Assembly: GCF_000019965.1 (NCBI RefSeq) | Contig: NC_010571.1 | Coordinates: forward strand, 992,001 to 1,056,000 | Source: Opitutus terrae PB90-1 | GTDB taxonomy: Bacteria; Verrucomicrobiota; Verrucomicrobiia; Opitutales; Opitutaceae | Direction: 5' to 3' | Length of the DNA: 64,000 nucleotides | Shown: positions 37,440-46,215 of the stretch, piece by piece | How positions within the stretch are numbered: position 1 is the first letter of the stretch | How the letters are laid out: the number at the start of each line of letters is the position of its first letter | The notes under the pieces: generated by a model | What the model was told of the DNA's origin: nothing | Databases searched by the model: none | What the model saw: the letters and a program-made list of their open reading frames with translations, nothing else | Translations under genes and position numbers: made by a program

Positions 37440-40400
37440 GTGCCCTCCCCTGCCGATTTTGCCCGACTGGCGCGCGAGTTTGCCGGCGAACTGCACACCG
37501 GCCGGACGATGCGGCTGCTCTACGCGACGGACGCATCGGAGTATCAGGAACTGCCGGCGGCAGTGGCGTTGCCGCGGACCGACGCGGATGTGCGCGCGCT
37601 CGTCCGTTTTGCGAACGAGCATCGGCTCGGGCTGATCCCGCGCGCAGCGGGCACGTCACTCGCGGGCCAGGTGGTGGGCAGCGGCATCGTTGTCGACCTC
37701 GGCCGGCACTTTAGCCGGATCGTCGCGATCGACGCCGCGGGGCGGCGTGCGCGGGTGCAGCCGGGCGTCGTGCGCAACGAATTGAATCTCGCGCTCCATC
37801 CGCACGGGCTGCTGTTCGGTCCCGAGACCTCGACGGCGAGCCGCGCGATGATCGGCGGCATGGTCGGCAACAACTCCTGCGGCTCCAACTCGCTCGTCTA
37901 CGGTTCGGTCCGCGATCACCTCGTGAGCGCGCGGGGATTTCTGAGCGATGGCAGCGAGGTGACGTTCGGTCCGCTCACCCCGGTCGAGTTTGCGGCGAAA
38001 TGCGCCGCGCCCGACTCGCTCGAAACGCGGATCTACCGTCGCGTGGGGGAACTCCTCGGTAGGGCGAAAAACCGCCGGCTGATTCGGGAGCATTTTCCAA
38101 AGGCGGAAGTGGTGCGGCGCAATACCGGTTACGCGCTGGATGCGCTGGCGGACTGCGCGGTGTTCGATCCGGCGTCGCCGCGGCCGTTCAACCTGTGCCG
38201 GCTGCTCGCGGGGTCCGAGGGCACGCTGTTTCTCGGCGTGGAGTTCGAGCTGGATTGCGATCCGCTGCCGCCGCCCGGTGCGCTGATGTGCGCGCACTTT
38301 GCGAGCGTGCAGGAAGCGTTGCGGGCGATGTTGCATGCGTTGCGGCACCGGCCGAGCGCGGCGGAGCTCATCGACCGTCACGTGCTCGAGTGCACGAAGG
38401 AAAATCTCGAGCAGGCACGCAACCGCTTCTTCGTGCAGGGTGACCCCGGCGCGATCCTCGTCGTGGAAATCCGGCGCGACACGCGCGCGGACATCGAAGC
38501 GGAGCTGGCGGGGTTGGAAAGTGAGCTGTGCGCGGCGGGGCTCGGCTACGCGTTTCCCGTGCTATGGGGTGACGACGTGCAGCGAGTCTGGGAGCTGCGG
38601 CGCGCCGGACAGGGCATCATGAGCAACGTCGCCGGCGACGCCAAGCCGCGCGAGAACGTCGAGGACACGGCCGTGGCGCCGGCCGATCTGCCGGACTATC
38701 TGCGTGAGTTCGACGAGTTGCTGCGCGGGAAGTATGGACTCGACTGTGTTTACTACGGGCACGCTGGCGCAGGCGAGGTACACACGCGGCCGCTGTTCAA
38801 CCTGAAGACGCCGGAGGGCGTGAAGCTTTTCCGCAGCGTGGCGGCGGACGTGGCGGCGCTGGTGAAGAAGTATCGTGGCTCGCTTAGCGGCGAGCACGGC
38901 GACGGCCGGTTGCGTGGGGAATTCGTGCGGTTCATGGTCGGCGACGACTGCTATGCGCTGATGCGCGAAGTGAAGGCGGTGTTCGATCCCGCGGGCGTGC
39001 TGAACCCGGGCAAGATCATCGATGCGCCGCCGATGGACACGTCGCTGCGCCACGGCCCCGGCGAGCCGGCGCCAGAGTATGAAACGATCTTCGACTTCAG
39101 CGCCGCGGGCGGCGTGCTGCGCGCGGCGGAGAAATGCAACGGCTCGGCCGATTGCCGGAAGTCGCACCTGATGGGCGGCACGATGTGTCCCAGCTACATG
39201 GCGACGCGCAACGAACGCGATACGACCCGGGCGCGCGCGAATATGCTACGGCACATGCTTACGCATCCGCGCGATCCAGCGCAGCCGTGGGACAGCGACG
39301 AGATTGCCGAGGTGATGGAGCTCTGCATTTCCTGCAAGGGCTGCAAATCGGAGTGCCCGTCAAACGTGGACCTCACGCGGTTGAAGGCGGAGTGGCAGCA
39401 ACACTACCACGATGCGCGGGGCGTGAAGTGGCGAACGCGGCTCGTCGCGAATTTTTCCCGGATCATGCGGCTGGCGGCGTTCGCGCCGGGATTGCACAAC
39501 ACGCTTGTGACGCAGCCGGTGCTCAGTCGCTGGCTCAAGCGATTGGTCGGCTTTGCGCCGGAGCGCAGCCTCCCCGAGCTGCCGCCGATGACGCTGCGGC
39601 ACTGGTATGCGCGGAATCTCCCTCATCCTTCCGAGGATCGACGACGTGAGTCGTCCGCTACTTCGCCCGCGCTCGAACGAAAAAGTGTAACAGGTGTCAC
39701 AAAGTTTCGCGGGGTCGAGGCGAGGCGAAGCGTGGGTGGTTCCGGGCGGCGGGTTTGGCTGTTTTGCGACGAGTTCACGAATTACCAGGACGCGGCGATC
39801 GGAATAAAGGCCGTGCAGGTGCTGCGTCGGCTCGGCTACGAAGTCGTCATCCCCGATCACGTGGACAGCGGGCGCGCGCAGTTTTCAAAGGGCTTCGTCC
39901 GCGCGGCGCGCCAGCTGGCGATCCGCAACGTCGAGCTTCTCGCGCCGCTCGTGAGCGCCGACAGCCCGCTGATCGGGATCGAGCCGTCAGCCATCCTCGG
40001 TTTTCGCGACGAGTATCCGGACCTCGTGCCGGCGGCGCTGCGCGAGGCGGCAAAGCGACTGGCGCGGCATGCGTTGCTCTTCGAGGAGTTCATCGCGCGC
40101 GAGGCCGAGGCGGGCCGGATTGCGTGCGAGGCGTTCACCACCGCGGCGCGCACGGTCCTGCTGCACGTGCACTGTCATCAAAAGGCGCTTTCGTCCCTCA
40201 CGCCGGCGATGGCTGCGCTGCAGTTGCCGGCGAACTATCGCGTGCGGACGATTCCGTCCGGCTGTTGCGGCATGGCGGGCGCGTTCGGTTATGAGCAGGA
40301 ACACTTCGCGCTCTCGCAGCAGATCGGCGAGCTCGTGCTGTTTCCCGCGGTGCGCGCCGCCGCGTCCGACACGATCATCGCGGCCGCCGGCACGAGCTGC

Positions 40401-40475
40401 CGGCATCAAATCCGGGATGGCACCGGGCGCCACGCGCTGCACCCGGCGGAAATCCTCTTCGACGCGCTGGCCTGA
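37440..40475 (+). CDS. FAD-linked oxidase / Fe-S oxidoreductase fusion (D-2-hydroxyacid dehydrogenase type)
   Basis: The 1011-aa fusion resembles YdiJ/Dld-II-like D-2-hydroxyacid dehydrogenases, which pass electrons from D-lactate or D-2-hydroxyglutarate to the respiratory chain. Order: FAD-binding domain (residues about 40-180, LIPRAAGTSLAGQVVGSGIVV, GGMVGNNSCGS), FAD-oxidase C-terminal domain to about 530 (GHAGAGEVHTRP, GSLSGEHGDG), a ferredoxin-like domain with two cysteine clusters (CNGSADCRKSHLMGGTMC, CISCKGCKSECP), and a glycolate-oxidase GlcF-like end (HVHCHQKAL, PSGCCGMAGAFGYE). About 40 polar residues are inserted between the Fe-S and GlcF-like parts, including an inverted repeat at DNA level (39640-39655). 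The start is GTG at 37440. Confidence 0.92.
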   Translation: MPSPADFARLAREFAGELHTGRTMRLLYATDASEYQELPAAVALPRTDADVRALVRFANEHRLGLIPRAAGTSLAGQVVGSGIVVDLGRHFSRIVAIDAAGRRARVQPGVVRNELNLALHPHGLLFGPETSTASRAMIGGMVGNNSCGSNSLVYGSVRDHLVSARGFLSDGSEVTFGPLTPVEFAAKCAAPDSLETRIYRRVGELLGRAKNRRLIREHFPKAEVVRRNTGYALDALADCAVFDPASPRPFNLCRLLAGSEGTLFLGVEFELDCDPLPPPGALMCAHFASVQEALRAMLHALRHRPSAAELIDRHVLECTKENLEQARNRFFVQGDPGAILVVEIRRDTRADIEAELAGLESELCAAGLGYAFPVLWGDDVQRVWELRRAGQGIMSNVAGDAKPRENVEDTAVAPADLPDYLREFDELLRGKYGLDCVYYGHAGAGEVHTRPLFNLKTPEGVKLFRSVAADVAALVKKYRGSLSGEHGDGRLRGEFVRFMVGDDCYALMREVKAVFDPAGVLNPGKIIDAPPMDTSLRHGPGEPAPEYETIFDFSAAGGVLRAAEKCNGSADCRKSHLMGGTMCPSYMATRNERDTTRARANMLRHMLTHPRDPAQPWDSDEIAEVMELCISCKGCKSECPSNVDLTRLKAEWQQHYHDARGVKWRTRLVANFSRIMRLAAFAPGLHNTLVTQPVLSRWLKRLVGFAPERSLPELPPMTLRHWYARNLPHPSEDRRRESSATSPALERKSVTGVTKFRGVEARRSVGGSGRRVWLFCDEFTNYQDAAIGIKAVQVLRRLGYEVVIPDHVDSGRAQFSKGFVRAARQLAIRNVELLAPLVSADSPLIGIEPSAILGFRDEYPDLVPAALREAAKRLARHALLFEEFIAREAEAGRIACEAFTTAARTVLLHVHCHQKALSSLTPAMAALQLPANYRVRTIPSGCCGMAGAFGYEQEHFALSQQIGELVLFPAVRAAASDTIIAAAGTSCRHQIRDGTGRHALHPAEILFDALA

Positions 40476-40544
40476 GCGCAGACAAAGGGCGCAGCAGGCT
40501 GCGCCCCGATGACTCCGTGGCGGCCGGGCCGCTGCACGCGCGCG

Positions 40545-40820
40545 CTACGCTTCGATGCGGCGGCAAGGCGTGGGTTCCTCGTCGGCCTTGCCTTCGTAGG
40601 CGTGCACCGAGCACGCCGAGTCGCTCCAGAGCGGCAGGTTGTGGCGCCGCCATTCACGTGTCTCCGTAATGTCGCGACACACCTCCGCGTCGGCGCAGGC
40701 GAGCATGAGGCGGTTGAGGGCGGCATAGGCGATGTCTTCAGCCGAAACTTTCAACGAGCTGGCAAACCGATCCACGGCATCGCGCTCCGCCTGTTCCAGA
40801 TGTAGTTTGATCGCGCTCAT
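40545..40820 (-). CDS. small ribbon-helix-helix-like protein
   Basis: This 91-aa protein has an N-terminal half that reads like a ribbon-helix-helix DNA-binding fold: a short strand (AIKLHLEQ) and two helices (ERDAVDRFASSL, SAEDIAYAALNRL). The C-terminal half (WRRHNLPLWSDSACSVHAY) is unlike known families. The ATG is preceded by AAAGGAGGA at ideal distance, one of the strongest ribosome-binding sites in the window, so it is surely translated. Three short palindromes lie 32-79 bases upstream and could be operators for self-regulation (inference). Confidence 0.75.
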   Translation of the reverse strand: MSAIKLHLEQAERDAVDRFASSLKVSAEDIAYAALNRLMLACADAEVCRDITETREWRRHNLPLWSDSACSVHAYEGKADEEPTPCRRIEA

Positions 40821-40851
40821 AAAATCCTCCTTTCGGAAGGGGGTTCGGGGT

Positions 40852-40899
40852 TACCTCAAAGGTATCGGTCCGCTCCGCTCGGACAAGAGGTGAAACCTC
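40852..40899 (-). promoter_or_regulatory. cluster of palindromes upstream of the RHH-like gene
   Basis: Three perfect inverted repeats lie in a row: TACCT-CAA-AGGTA (40852-40864), GTCCG-7 bases-CGGAC (40868-40884), and GAGGT-GAA-ACCTC (40887-40899). The outer two have 5-bp arms and 3-base spacers and their centres are 35 bases apart. They lie in the expected promoter position of the RHH-like gene; operator function is inferred. Confidence 0.45.
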
Positions 40900-40993
40900 G
40901 GTAAATGCCGGGCCCGACGCGCTGCGGCGGCTTTATGACACAAAGTCGGCGCGAGGCACAGGCGAGTCGGCGATGCGACCGCTGCCGGTCGCG

Positions 40994-41013
40994 GCGGGGT
41001 CAGGAGACCCCGC
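40994..41013. repeat. hairpin after the multihaem cytochrome gene
   Basis: GCGGGGTC (40994-41001) and GACCCCGC (41006-41013) form a perfect 8-bp stem with an AGGA loop. It starts 27 bases past the stop of the cytochrome gene (minus strand) and may serve as its 3' end, though no T tract follows. Confidence 0.55.
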
Positions 41014-41040
41014 CCAACCAGCGAGCAGATGCGGTGCGGA

Positions 41041-43314
41041 TCAGGACGCCGCGGGTGGCGGCGGATTTTCCGGCGGCGTTGCGGGAGAATTCTTCTGCGC
41101 GGCTTCGGCCGCCTTGAGGTCGGCGAGTTGGAGCGGATGCTCCTCGAGCAGCTCCTCCTCGGACATCCGGCCGGTGAGCCAGGCGAGGTTCATCGGATAA
41201 ACGTCCGGGTTGAAGATCACGAAGTAGAAATGCCAGACAATGATCGCCAGCGTCGCGAGGATCGCCTCGTAGAAGTGAATCGCGCGCGAGACGTCGAAGC
41301 CGAGCTTGGTGATCAGGCCCATCGAAGTGTTATCGAACCACAGGATCATGCCGGTCACGCCCATCAGCAGGGTGCCCCAGACGAGCGCCCAATACTCGGC
41401 TTTCTCGATGTAGCTGAACCGTGGGAACTCCGGCTTCGTCGGGCTTAGTCCGAGATTGTAGCGCAGCACCTTCCAGGGATCGGTGACGTCGCGCCAGCGC
41501 GGCAGCAGATCGCGGAGGAGCGAACGGCCCGCGGGCGACAACGCGAGATAACCCACGTGCCACACGCCGGCGACCAGCATCACCACGCCGGCGATCCGAT
41601 GAATCAGGCTGCGCCACTCGAAGGCGCGCGCGCTGAGGTTGCGGATGCCCACGACCCACCACGCTTCGGGATAGCGCAGCATGAAGCCGGTGACCACCAG
41701 CAGGACGAAGCTGATGACGAGCGCGCCGTGCTGAAACCGTTCGTGGGCCGTCATGCGCAGATAGAGCCGGTGCGCGACGTGCTCGGGCTCGATGAGCCCT
41801 TTCTGGATCGCGAGCTTGCGCCGGATCTTTTTGAAGAAGTCGAGCAGGTTGTGCAGCGCCATGCCGCCGACGATCAGCACGATCATCCACACGTAGATGG
41901 TTGCGACCCAGTAGAGCACGCGGGCGTTAGCGTCGTTCGCATCGGCGGTCTGGGGACTGACGTGCACGGCGCCGACGGCGAAGCGCTTGTTTGCGCCGGG
42001 GTGACACTCGCCGCAGGTGCGCGCGAGATTGGACTTGTGAATCGTCGAGGTCGGATCGAGCGAGGACTTGATCGCGTGCGCGCTGTGACAGCTGGCACAG
42101 TTCACCACCTCGACGGCGCCACCACGCGCAGCCAAGCCGTGGTAACTGTCGGAGAACGTCTGGAAGGTTTGGGACGAGAGCCCGTATTTCTGCGTGAGCC
42201 GGAGTGAGTCATGGCAGCTGGCGCAGACCTGCTGGGCGACATTGCTCGCGTGCACCGGCGAGGTCGGATCCTTGTGGCCGCGGATGTCGTGTTCGCCATG
42301 GCAGTCGGTGCAGACGGCGGAGTCGGCGTTGCCCTTGCGCAAGGCGGCGGCGTGCACGCTCGAATCGAAATCGCGCGCCTGCTCCTCGTGGCACTTGGCG
42401 CAGGTGGCCGACTGGTGCTGTTTGTTCATCCGCGCGCCGGTAGTGATCGCGCGATTCATCTCGTGCGCGCCGTGGCAGTCGACGCAGGTGGCGGCTTCCT
42501 GTTTGCCAGCGTGGAGCGCGGCACCGTGCACGCTCTGGTCGAAGGACGCCACGAACTTCGTCTGCCGGAGCACCTGGCTGGCGACATCGGGTTTCTCGAC
42601 GTGGCACGATTCGCAGAGCTTGGCTTGGGCGAGTTTTTGTTCCGCGATGGATGCCGGTTCCTTCGCGGCGATCAGCGGATCCTTGTGGCAAGTGAGACAG
42701 TTGAGCGGCGGGTTGGCGTTGCCGGCGGGCCGGGCGTGCGCCGAGGCGACGAAGTGGTCGCGGGCCTGCGCGTGGCACTGACCGCAGCCTTCGGTCAGCC
42801 GGGGCTTCGACATCGCGAAGTCGCGCGACTTCACGCGCTGCACCTCGTGCGTGCCGTGGCATTCCGTGCACGACGTGTCCTTGCCCTCGGGGCGCGGGTC
42901 CAGCTGCAGCCGCGAGTGAAACTTGTGCTTCGGCGCGGTATCGTCGTGGCAGGAGAAGCAATCCACCGCGACGCGCTGCTTGCGATGCGGTGAGGCCTCG
43001 CCGTCGATGCCCTCGTGGCAGTCGACGCATTCGAGCGAACCGTGGACCGAGGCGCCGACTTTGTCCGCGGAAACAAAGAGGGAAACCTTGGTGCCGTCGG
43101 GCCGGCGTTCGGTGAGCGTTTCGTCGGAGTGGCACTCGAGGCAGCTGGCGCTCGACTGCGGGGCGGGTTCGTCCGCGGCCGCAAGCCGGCCGGTACCGCC
43201 CGCGAGAGCGAGCGTGAGGCCGAAGGCGAGACGAAATGCAGCAGTCTTGGGCAGAGCCGCTGCGCCGCGGGGGTAGACGGCAGCTGGCGCCCGATCAGGG
43301 GATGATCGAACCAT
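41041..43314 (-). CDS. multihaem cytochrome c fused to a cytochrome b561-type membrane domain
   Basis: This 757-aa protein is inferred to carry electrons between the quinone pool and periplasmic partners. After a signal or anchor segment (AFRLAFGLTLALAGGTG) come 13 CxxCH haem-c motifs (for example CLECH, CVDCH, CFSCH, CTECH, CGQCH, CLTCH, CESCH) spread over about residues 58-440. A membrane part of about four to five helices follows (VATIYVWMIVLIVGGMALHN, ALVISFVLLVVTGFML, HRIAGVVMLVAGVWHVGYLA, LATLAIIVWHFYFVIF), with histidines placed as b-haem ligands. The C-terminus is a Pro-rich tail. Its neighbours do not show the partner; MarC is divergent and the RHH-like gene lies downstream. Confidence 0.92.
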   Translation of the reverse strand: MVRSSPDRAPAAVYPRGAAALPKTAAFRLAFGLTLALAGGTGRLAAADEPAPQSSASCLECHSDETLTERRPDGTKVSLFVSADKVGASVHGSLECVDCHEGIDGEASPHRKQRVAVDCFSCHDDTAPKHKFHSRLQLDPRPEGKDTSCTECHGTHEVQRVKSRDFAMSKPRLTEGCGQCHAQARDHFVASAHARPAGNANPPLNCLTCHKDPLIAAKEPASIAEQKLAQAKLCESCHVEKPDVASQVLRQTKFVASFDQSVHGAALHAGKQEAATCVDCHGAHEMNRAITTGARMNKQHQSATCAKCHEEQARDFDSSVHAAALRKGNADSAVCTDCHGEHDIRGHKDPTSPVHASNVAQQVCASCHDSLRLTQKYGLSSQTFQTFSDSYHGLAARGGAVEVVNCASCHSAHAIKSSLDPTSTIHKSNLARTCGECHPGANKRFAVGAVHVSPQTADANDANARVLYWVATIYVWMIVLIVGGMALHNLLDFFKKIRRKLAIQKGLIEPEHVAHRLYLRMTAHERFQHGALVISFVLLVVTGFMLRYPEAWWVVGIRNLSARAFEWRSLIHRIAGVVMLVAGVWHVGYLALSPAGRSLLRDLLPRWRDVTDPWKVLRYNLGLSPTKPEFPRFSYIEKAEYWALVWGTLLMGVTGMILWFDNTSMGLITKLGFDVSRAIHFYEAILATLAIIVWHFYFVIFNPDVYPMNLAWLTGRMSEEELLEEHPLQLADLKAAEAAQKNSPATPPENPPPPAAS

Positions 43315-43386
43315 GCTGGGATTCTTCGGGCGACCGCAAAGGGAGTAAAGGGCGTCGCTCGAAAGGGCTCCGCAAATAACCGCCGG

Positions 43387-43401
43387 TTATCCATTGGATA
43401 A
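43387..43401. promoter_or_regulatory. operator-like palindrome between cytochrome and MarC genes
   Basis: TTATCC-ATT-GGATAA is a perfect 6-bp inverted repeat with a 3-base centre, AT-rich in an otherwise GC-rich region. It lies in the 229-base divergent gap, 73 bases upstream of the cytochrome start. It could be a regulator site; no regulator can be named. The remainder of the gap is without recognisable features. Confidence 0.35.
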
Positions 43402-43543
43402 TGGGCCATGCTGTCGCGGGGTGGACCGTCGGGTTTTTCTTGCGCGCGTTTGCGGCGGGCGCGGGTGCCTAACCTGCTGCAGTAGCGCAAGCCGCGAGGG
43501 TCGCGCCCTTGCTTTCACGCCGGGCGCTGCGCACAGTGGCGCC

Positions 43544-44122
43544 ATGCGAGAGTTTGCCGGTCAATTTCTTCAAGCCTTCATCCCCTTGTTCGTCGCCATC
43601 GATCCGATCGGGTTGGCGGCGATCTTTCTCGCGCTGGGCACGGGCGTTCCGCTGGAACAGCGGCGGCGGATCGCGCGGCAGGCGGCCTGGACCGGTGGCG
43701 GCGTGGCGCTGCTGTTCCTGTTGCTGGGGCAGACGATTTTCGGCGCGCTGGGCATCACCGCGAGCGACTTCCAAATCGCGGGTGGTCTGATCCTATTCAT
43801 CATCGCGGCGCGCGACATCATGCATTCGGCGGCCGAGGCGCCGGCGAAGCTCGCTGACGATTTCGGCGTGGTGCCGCTCGGGATGCCGCTGATCGCCGGT
43901 CCGGCGTCGATTACCACGCTGATCCTGCTGGCGCAGACGGTCGGCGTGTGGATTTCGCTGGCGGCGCTGGCGGTGAATCTCGTGCTGATCGTGCTGGCGT
44001 TCGCTTACAGCGACAAGCTGGGCCGGCTGATCGGCGCGACCGGGATGCGGGCGATTTCGAAAATCATCTCGCTCCTGCTCGCCGCGATCGCGGTGAACAT
44101 GATCCGGCAGGGCGTGGCGTAG
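43544..44122 (+). CDS. MarC-family integral membrane protein
   Basis: This 192-aa protein has about six membrane helices and the MarC hallmarks FLQAFIPLFVAIDPIGLAAI at the N-terminus, TASDFQIAGGLILFIIA, and PLGMPLIAGPASITTLI. MarC/YhgN proteins are inner-membrane proteins of unsettled function; the name reflects an old and doubtful link to antibiotic resistance. The ATG at 43544 gives the family start; the open frame above it is Cys/Arg-rich and unlike the family. The next gene is on the other strand. Confidence 0.92.
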   Translation: MREFAGQFLQAFIPLFVAIDPIGLAAIFLALGTGVPLEQRRRIARQAAWTGGGVALLFLLLGQTIFGALGITASDFQIAGGLILFIIAARDIMHSAAEAPAKLADDFGVVPLGMPLIAGPASITTLILLAQTVGVWISLAALAVNLVLIVLAFAYSDKLGRLIGATGMRAISKIISLLLAAIAVNMIRQGVA

Positions 44123-44206
44123 CCGGCGCCACGCTGCGGTCCCTCACGATGGTTCGGCACGCCTGCACGCGTTGACGGCAACGCATGCCACCCGCTGATG
44201 GTGCGA

Positions 44207-45448
44207 TCAGCCGGCGAAATTCGTCAGCAGATCGGCGTAAATCTTGGCGGTGTTCAGCAAGTCGCGCACCGACGCGCGCTCGTCGACCGCGTGATAGTTC
44301 TTGCCACCGGGTCCGTAGCCGATCGTCGGGATCTTCAGGTGATGCACAAAAAAGTGCATGTCGTTGAATCCGGTGGAAACGTGAAACGAGGGTTCCTCCT
44401 GGCGCACGCGGCCGACACTGTGGGCCATCGCCGCGAAGAACGGGTGCCTGGGCGAGGTGAAGCACGCGAAGTTCTCCGAGACCTTGGCGATGCTGATTCG
44501 GCACTGCGGGATTTTGCGCGCGGCCGCGGCAAGGAACGCCCGCAACTCGCGCTCGGCTTTCGCGTGATCCTCGGTAGCGAGCACCCGCCGGTCGATCGAG
44601 AACCGCGCCTCGGCGGGCACGGTGTTGATCTTCCCGCCCGGACCGGCGGAGAAGACGCCACCCACGTTGATCGTCGCGCGCATCATCCGCCCCTCCGGCG
44701 TGACGAACGTGCGGCGGGCGAGCGTGCGTTTGTAGGATTCGAGGGCGAGCACCAGCGCAGACATTTTCTCGAACGCGTTGATGCCATCCTCGGGTTGCGA
44801 GCCGTGCGCGGCGCGGCCCTGGACGGTGACCTCGAGCCAGACCACGCCGTTGTGGCCGCAGCCGATGTGGCCGCCTTCCCCACCCTCCATCACGATCGCG
44901 TAATCGGGCTTGATCGGTGCGTGGCGCACCAGCCAGCCGGCGCCGAGCTCGGAATCGGTTTCCTCGTCGGCGGTGAAGGACACCTCCACATTCATTGCGG
45001 GCCGAGTGCCCGTCGCCCGCAGCGCGCGCAACGCGAGCAGCAAGCTGGCCATCGAACCTTTCATGTCCGATGTGCCGCGGCCATAAATCCAACCGCGCTC
45101 AACCTTCCCGCTGAACGGATCGCCGTGCCGCCACGCGCCCGAGACGGGCACGACATCGTAGTGCGCGTTGAAATGGAGTGTCTTCCGCGCGCCGGGCGTG
45201 CGCAGCTTGCCGAGTACGTTGAACCGCGGAAATGAGTGCTGCTCCGGTGGCAGGAACCGGCGCATCAACGCCGGCGGAACCCGGAACCGGCGCGCGGTCA
45301 GCCCGGCGGCGTCGAGCTCGGCCGTGAGCAGTGCGGTGATCGTGTCATAGTTTTCCCCGGGTGGATTGACCGTGCGGACGGCCACCAGCCGGCGCAGCGT
45401 TGCAAGCAACCGCTCGCTCTGCTGATCGATGTAGGTGGAAAGGGCCAT
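44207..45448 (-). CDS. M20-family metallopeptidase (ArgE/DapE/carboxypeptidase G2-like)
   Basis: This is a zinc amidohydrolase of 413 aa. The metal ligands are in NAHYDVVPV (about H96, D98), GRGTSDMKGS (D128) and the catalytic pair TADEETDSE (E162, E163), with a further ligand His near the C-terminus, and a dimerisation domain (GRAAHGSQPEDGINAFEKMS) lies in the middle. Substrate could be an N-acyl amino acid, a succinyl-diaminopimelate-like compound or a dipeptide; the motifs do not separate these. The ATG at 45448 is preferred over an upstream TTG at 45460. It is divergent from pdxH with a 128-base gap. Confidence 0.92.
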   Translation of the reverse strand: MALSTYIDQQSERLLATLRRLVAVRTVNPPGENYDTITALLTAELDAAGLTARRFRVPPALMRRFLPPEQHSFPRFNVLGKLRTPGARKTLHFNAHYDVVPVSGAWRHGDPFSGKVERGWIYGRGTSDMKGSMASLLLALRALRATGTRPAMNVEVSFTADEETDSELGAGWLVRHAPIKPDYAIVMEGGEGGHIGCGHNGVVWLEVTVQGRAAHGSQPEDGINAFEKMSALVLALESYKRTLARRTFVTPEGRMMRATINVGGVFSAGPGGKINTVPAEARFSIDRRVLATEDHAKAERELRAFLAAAARKIPQCRISIAKVSENFACFTSPRHPFFAAMAHSVGRVRQEEPSFHVSTGFNDMHFFVHHLKIPTIGYGPGGKNYHAVDERASVRDLLNTAKIYADLLTNFAG

Positions 45449-45576
45449 GTGTTGGAACAACGGATAACGCCCCGGCGATGCAGGACAAAGCTAAACGGTC
45501 CGCCGGCGTGGTCACCCGTGGCGGCGACAGTTGACTTTTGACACCCGCGCGCGCGCGGCCCATGGTCGCGGCACAC

Positions 45577-46215
45577 ATGTCCCTGGCTGATTTGCGCAAA
45601 GACTACTGTCTCGCCGGCCTCGCCGAGAAGGATCTCTCGCGCGATCCGTTCCGGCAGTTTGAGAAATGGTTCCAGGAGGCGGAGGCGGCGAAAACCATTG
45701 AACCGAACGCGATGACCCTGTGCACCGCGACGCGCGAGGGCCGGCCGTCGGCGCGCACGGTGTTGCTCAAGGGCGTGGACGGCCGCGGATTCGTTTTCTT
45801 CACCAACTACAGCAGTCGCAAGGGCCGCGAGCTCGAGCTGAGCCCGTACGTGAGCCTCGTCTTTCCGTGGCTGGCGCTGGAGCGGCAGGTGATCGTCGAA
45901 GGCACCGCGACGAAAGTATCGCGCGAAGAATCGGAGGCGTATTTTCACAGCCGGCCGCTGCCGAGCCAGTTGTCAGCCTGGGCGTCGCCACAAAGTTCGA
46001 TCGTCTCGGGGCGGCGGGCCCTCGACGAGGCGATGAAGGAGGTCGAGCGAAAATACGCCGGCCAAGTCGTGCCAGTGCCGCCGCATTGGGGCGGTTACCG
46101 CGTGAATCCCGAGACGGTGGAATTCTGGCAGGGGCGGCGCAGTCGCTTGCATGACCGCCTGCGTTATCGGCGCGAGAGCGACGGTGGCTGGGTGATCGAA
46201 CGGCTGGCGCCGTGA
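45577..46215 (+). CDS. pdxH: pyridoxamine 5'-phosphate oxidase
   Basis: This FMN enzyme makes pyridoxal phosphate from pyridoxamine or pyridoxine phosphate. The 212-aa protein has the family start SLADLRKDYCLAGL, DPFRQFEKWFQEA, FMN-binding residues in SARTVLLKGVDGRGFVFFTN and YSSRKGRELE, SRPLPSQLSAWASPQSS, and the C-terminal signature PHWGGYRVNPETVEFWQGR, then LHDRLRYRR. The start is taken as the ATG at 45577; another in-frame ATG at 45562 would add five residues. Its stop overlaps the GTG start of the following kinase by four bases, so the two are translated together. Confidence 0.95.
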   Translation: MSLADLRKDYCLAGLAEKDLSRDPFRQFEKWFQEAEAAKTIEPNAMTLCTATREGRPSARTVLLKGVDGRGFVFFTNYSSRKGRELELSPYVSLVFPWLALERQVIVEGTATKVSREESEAYFHSRPLPSQLSAWASPQSSIVSGRRALDEAMKEVERKYAGQVVPVPPHWGGYRVNPETVEFWQGRRSRLHDRLRYRRESDGGWVIERLAP

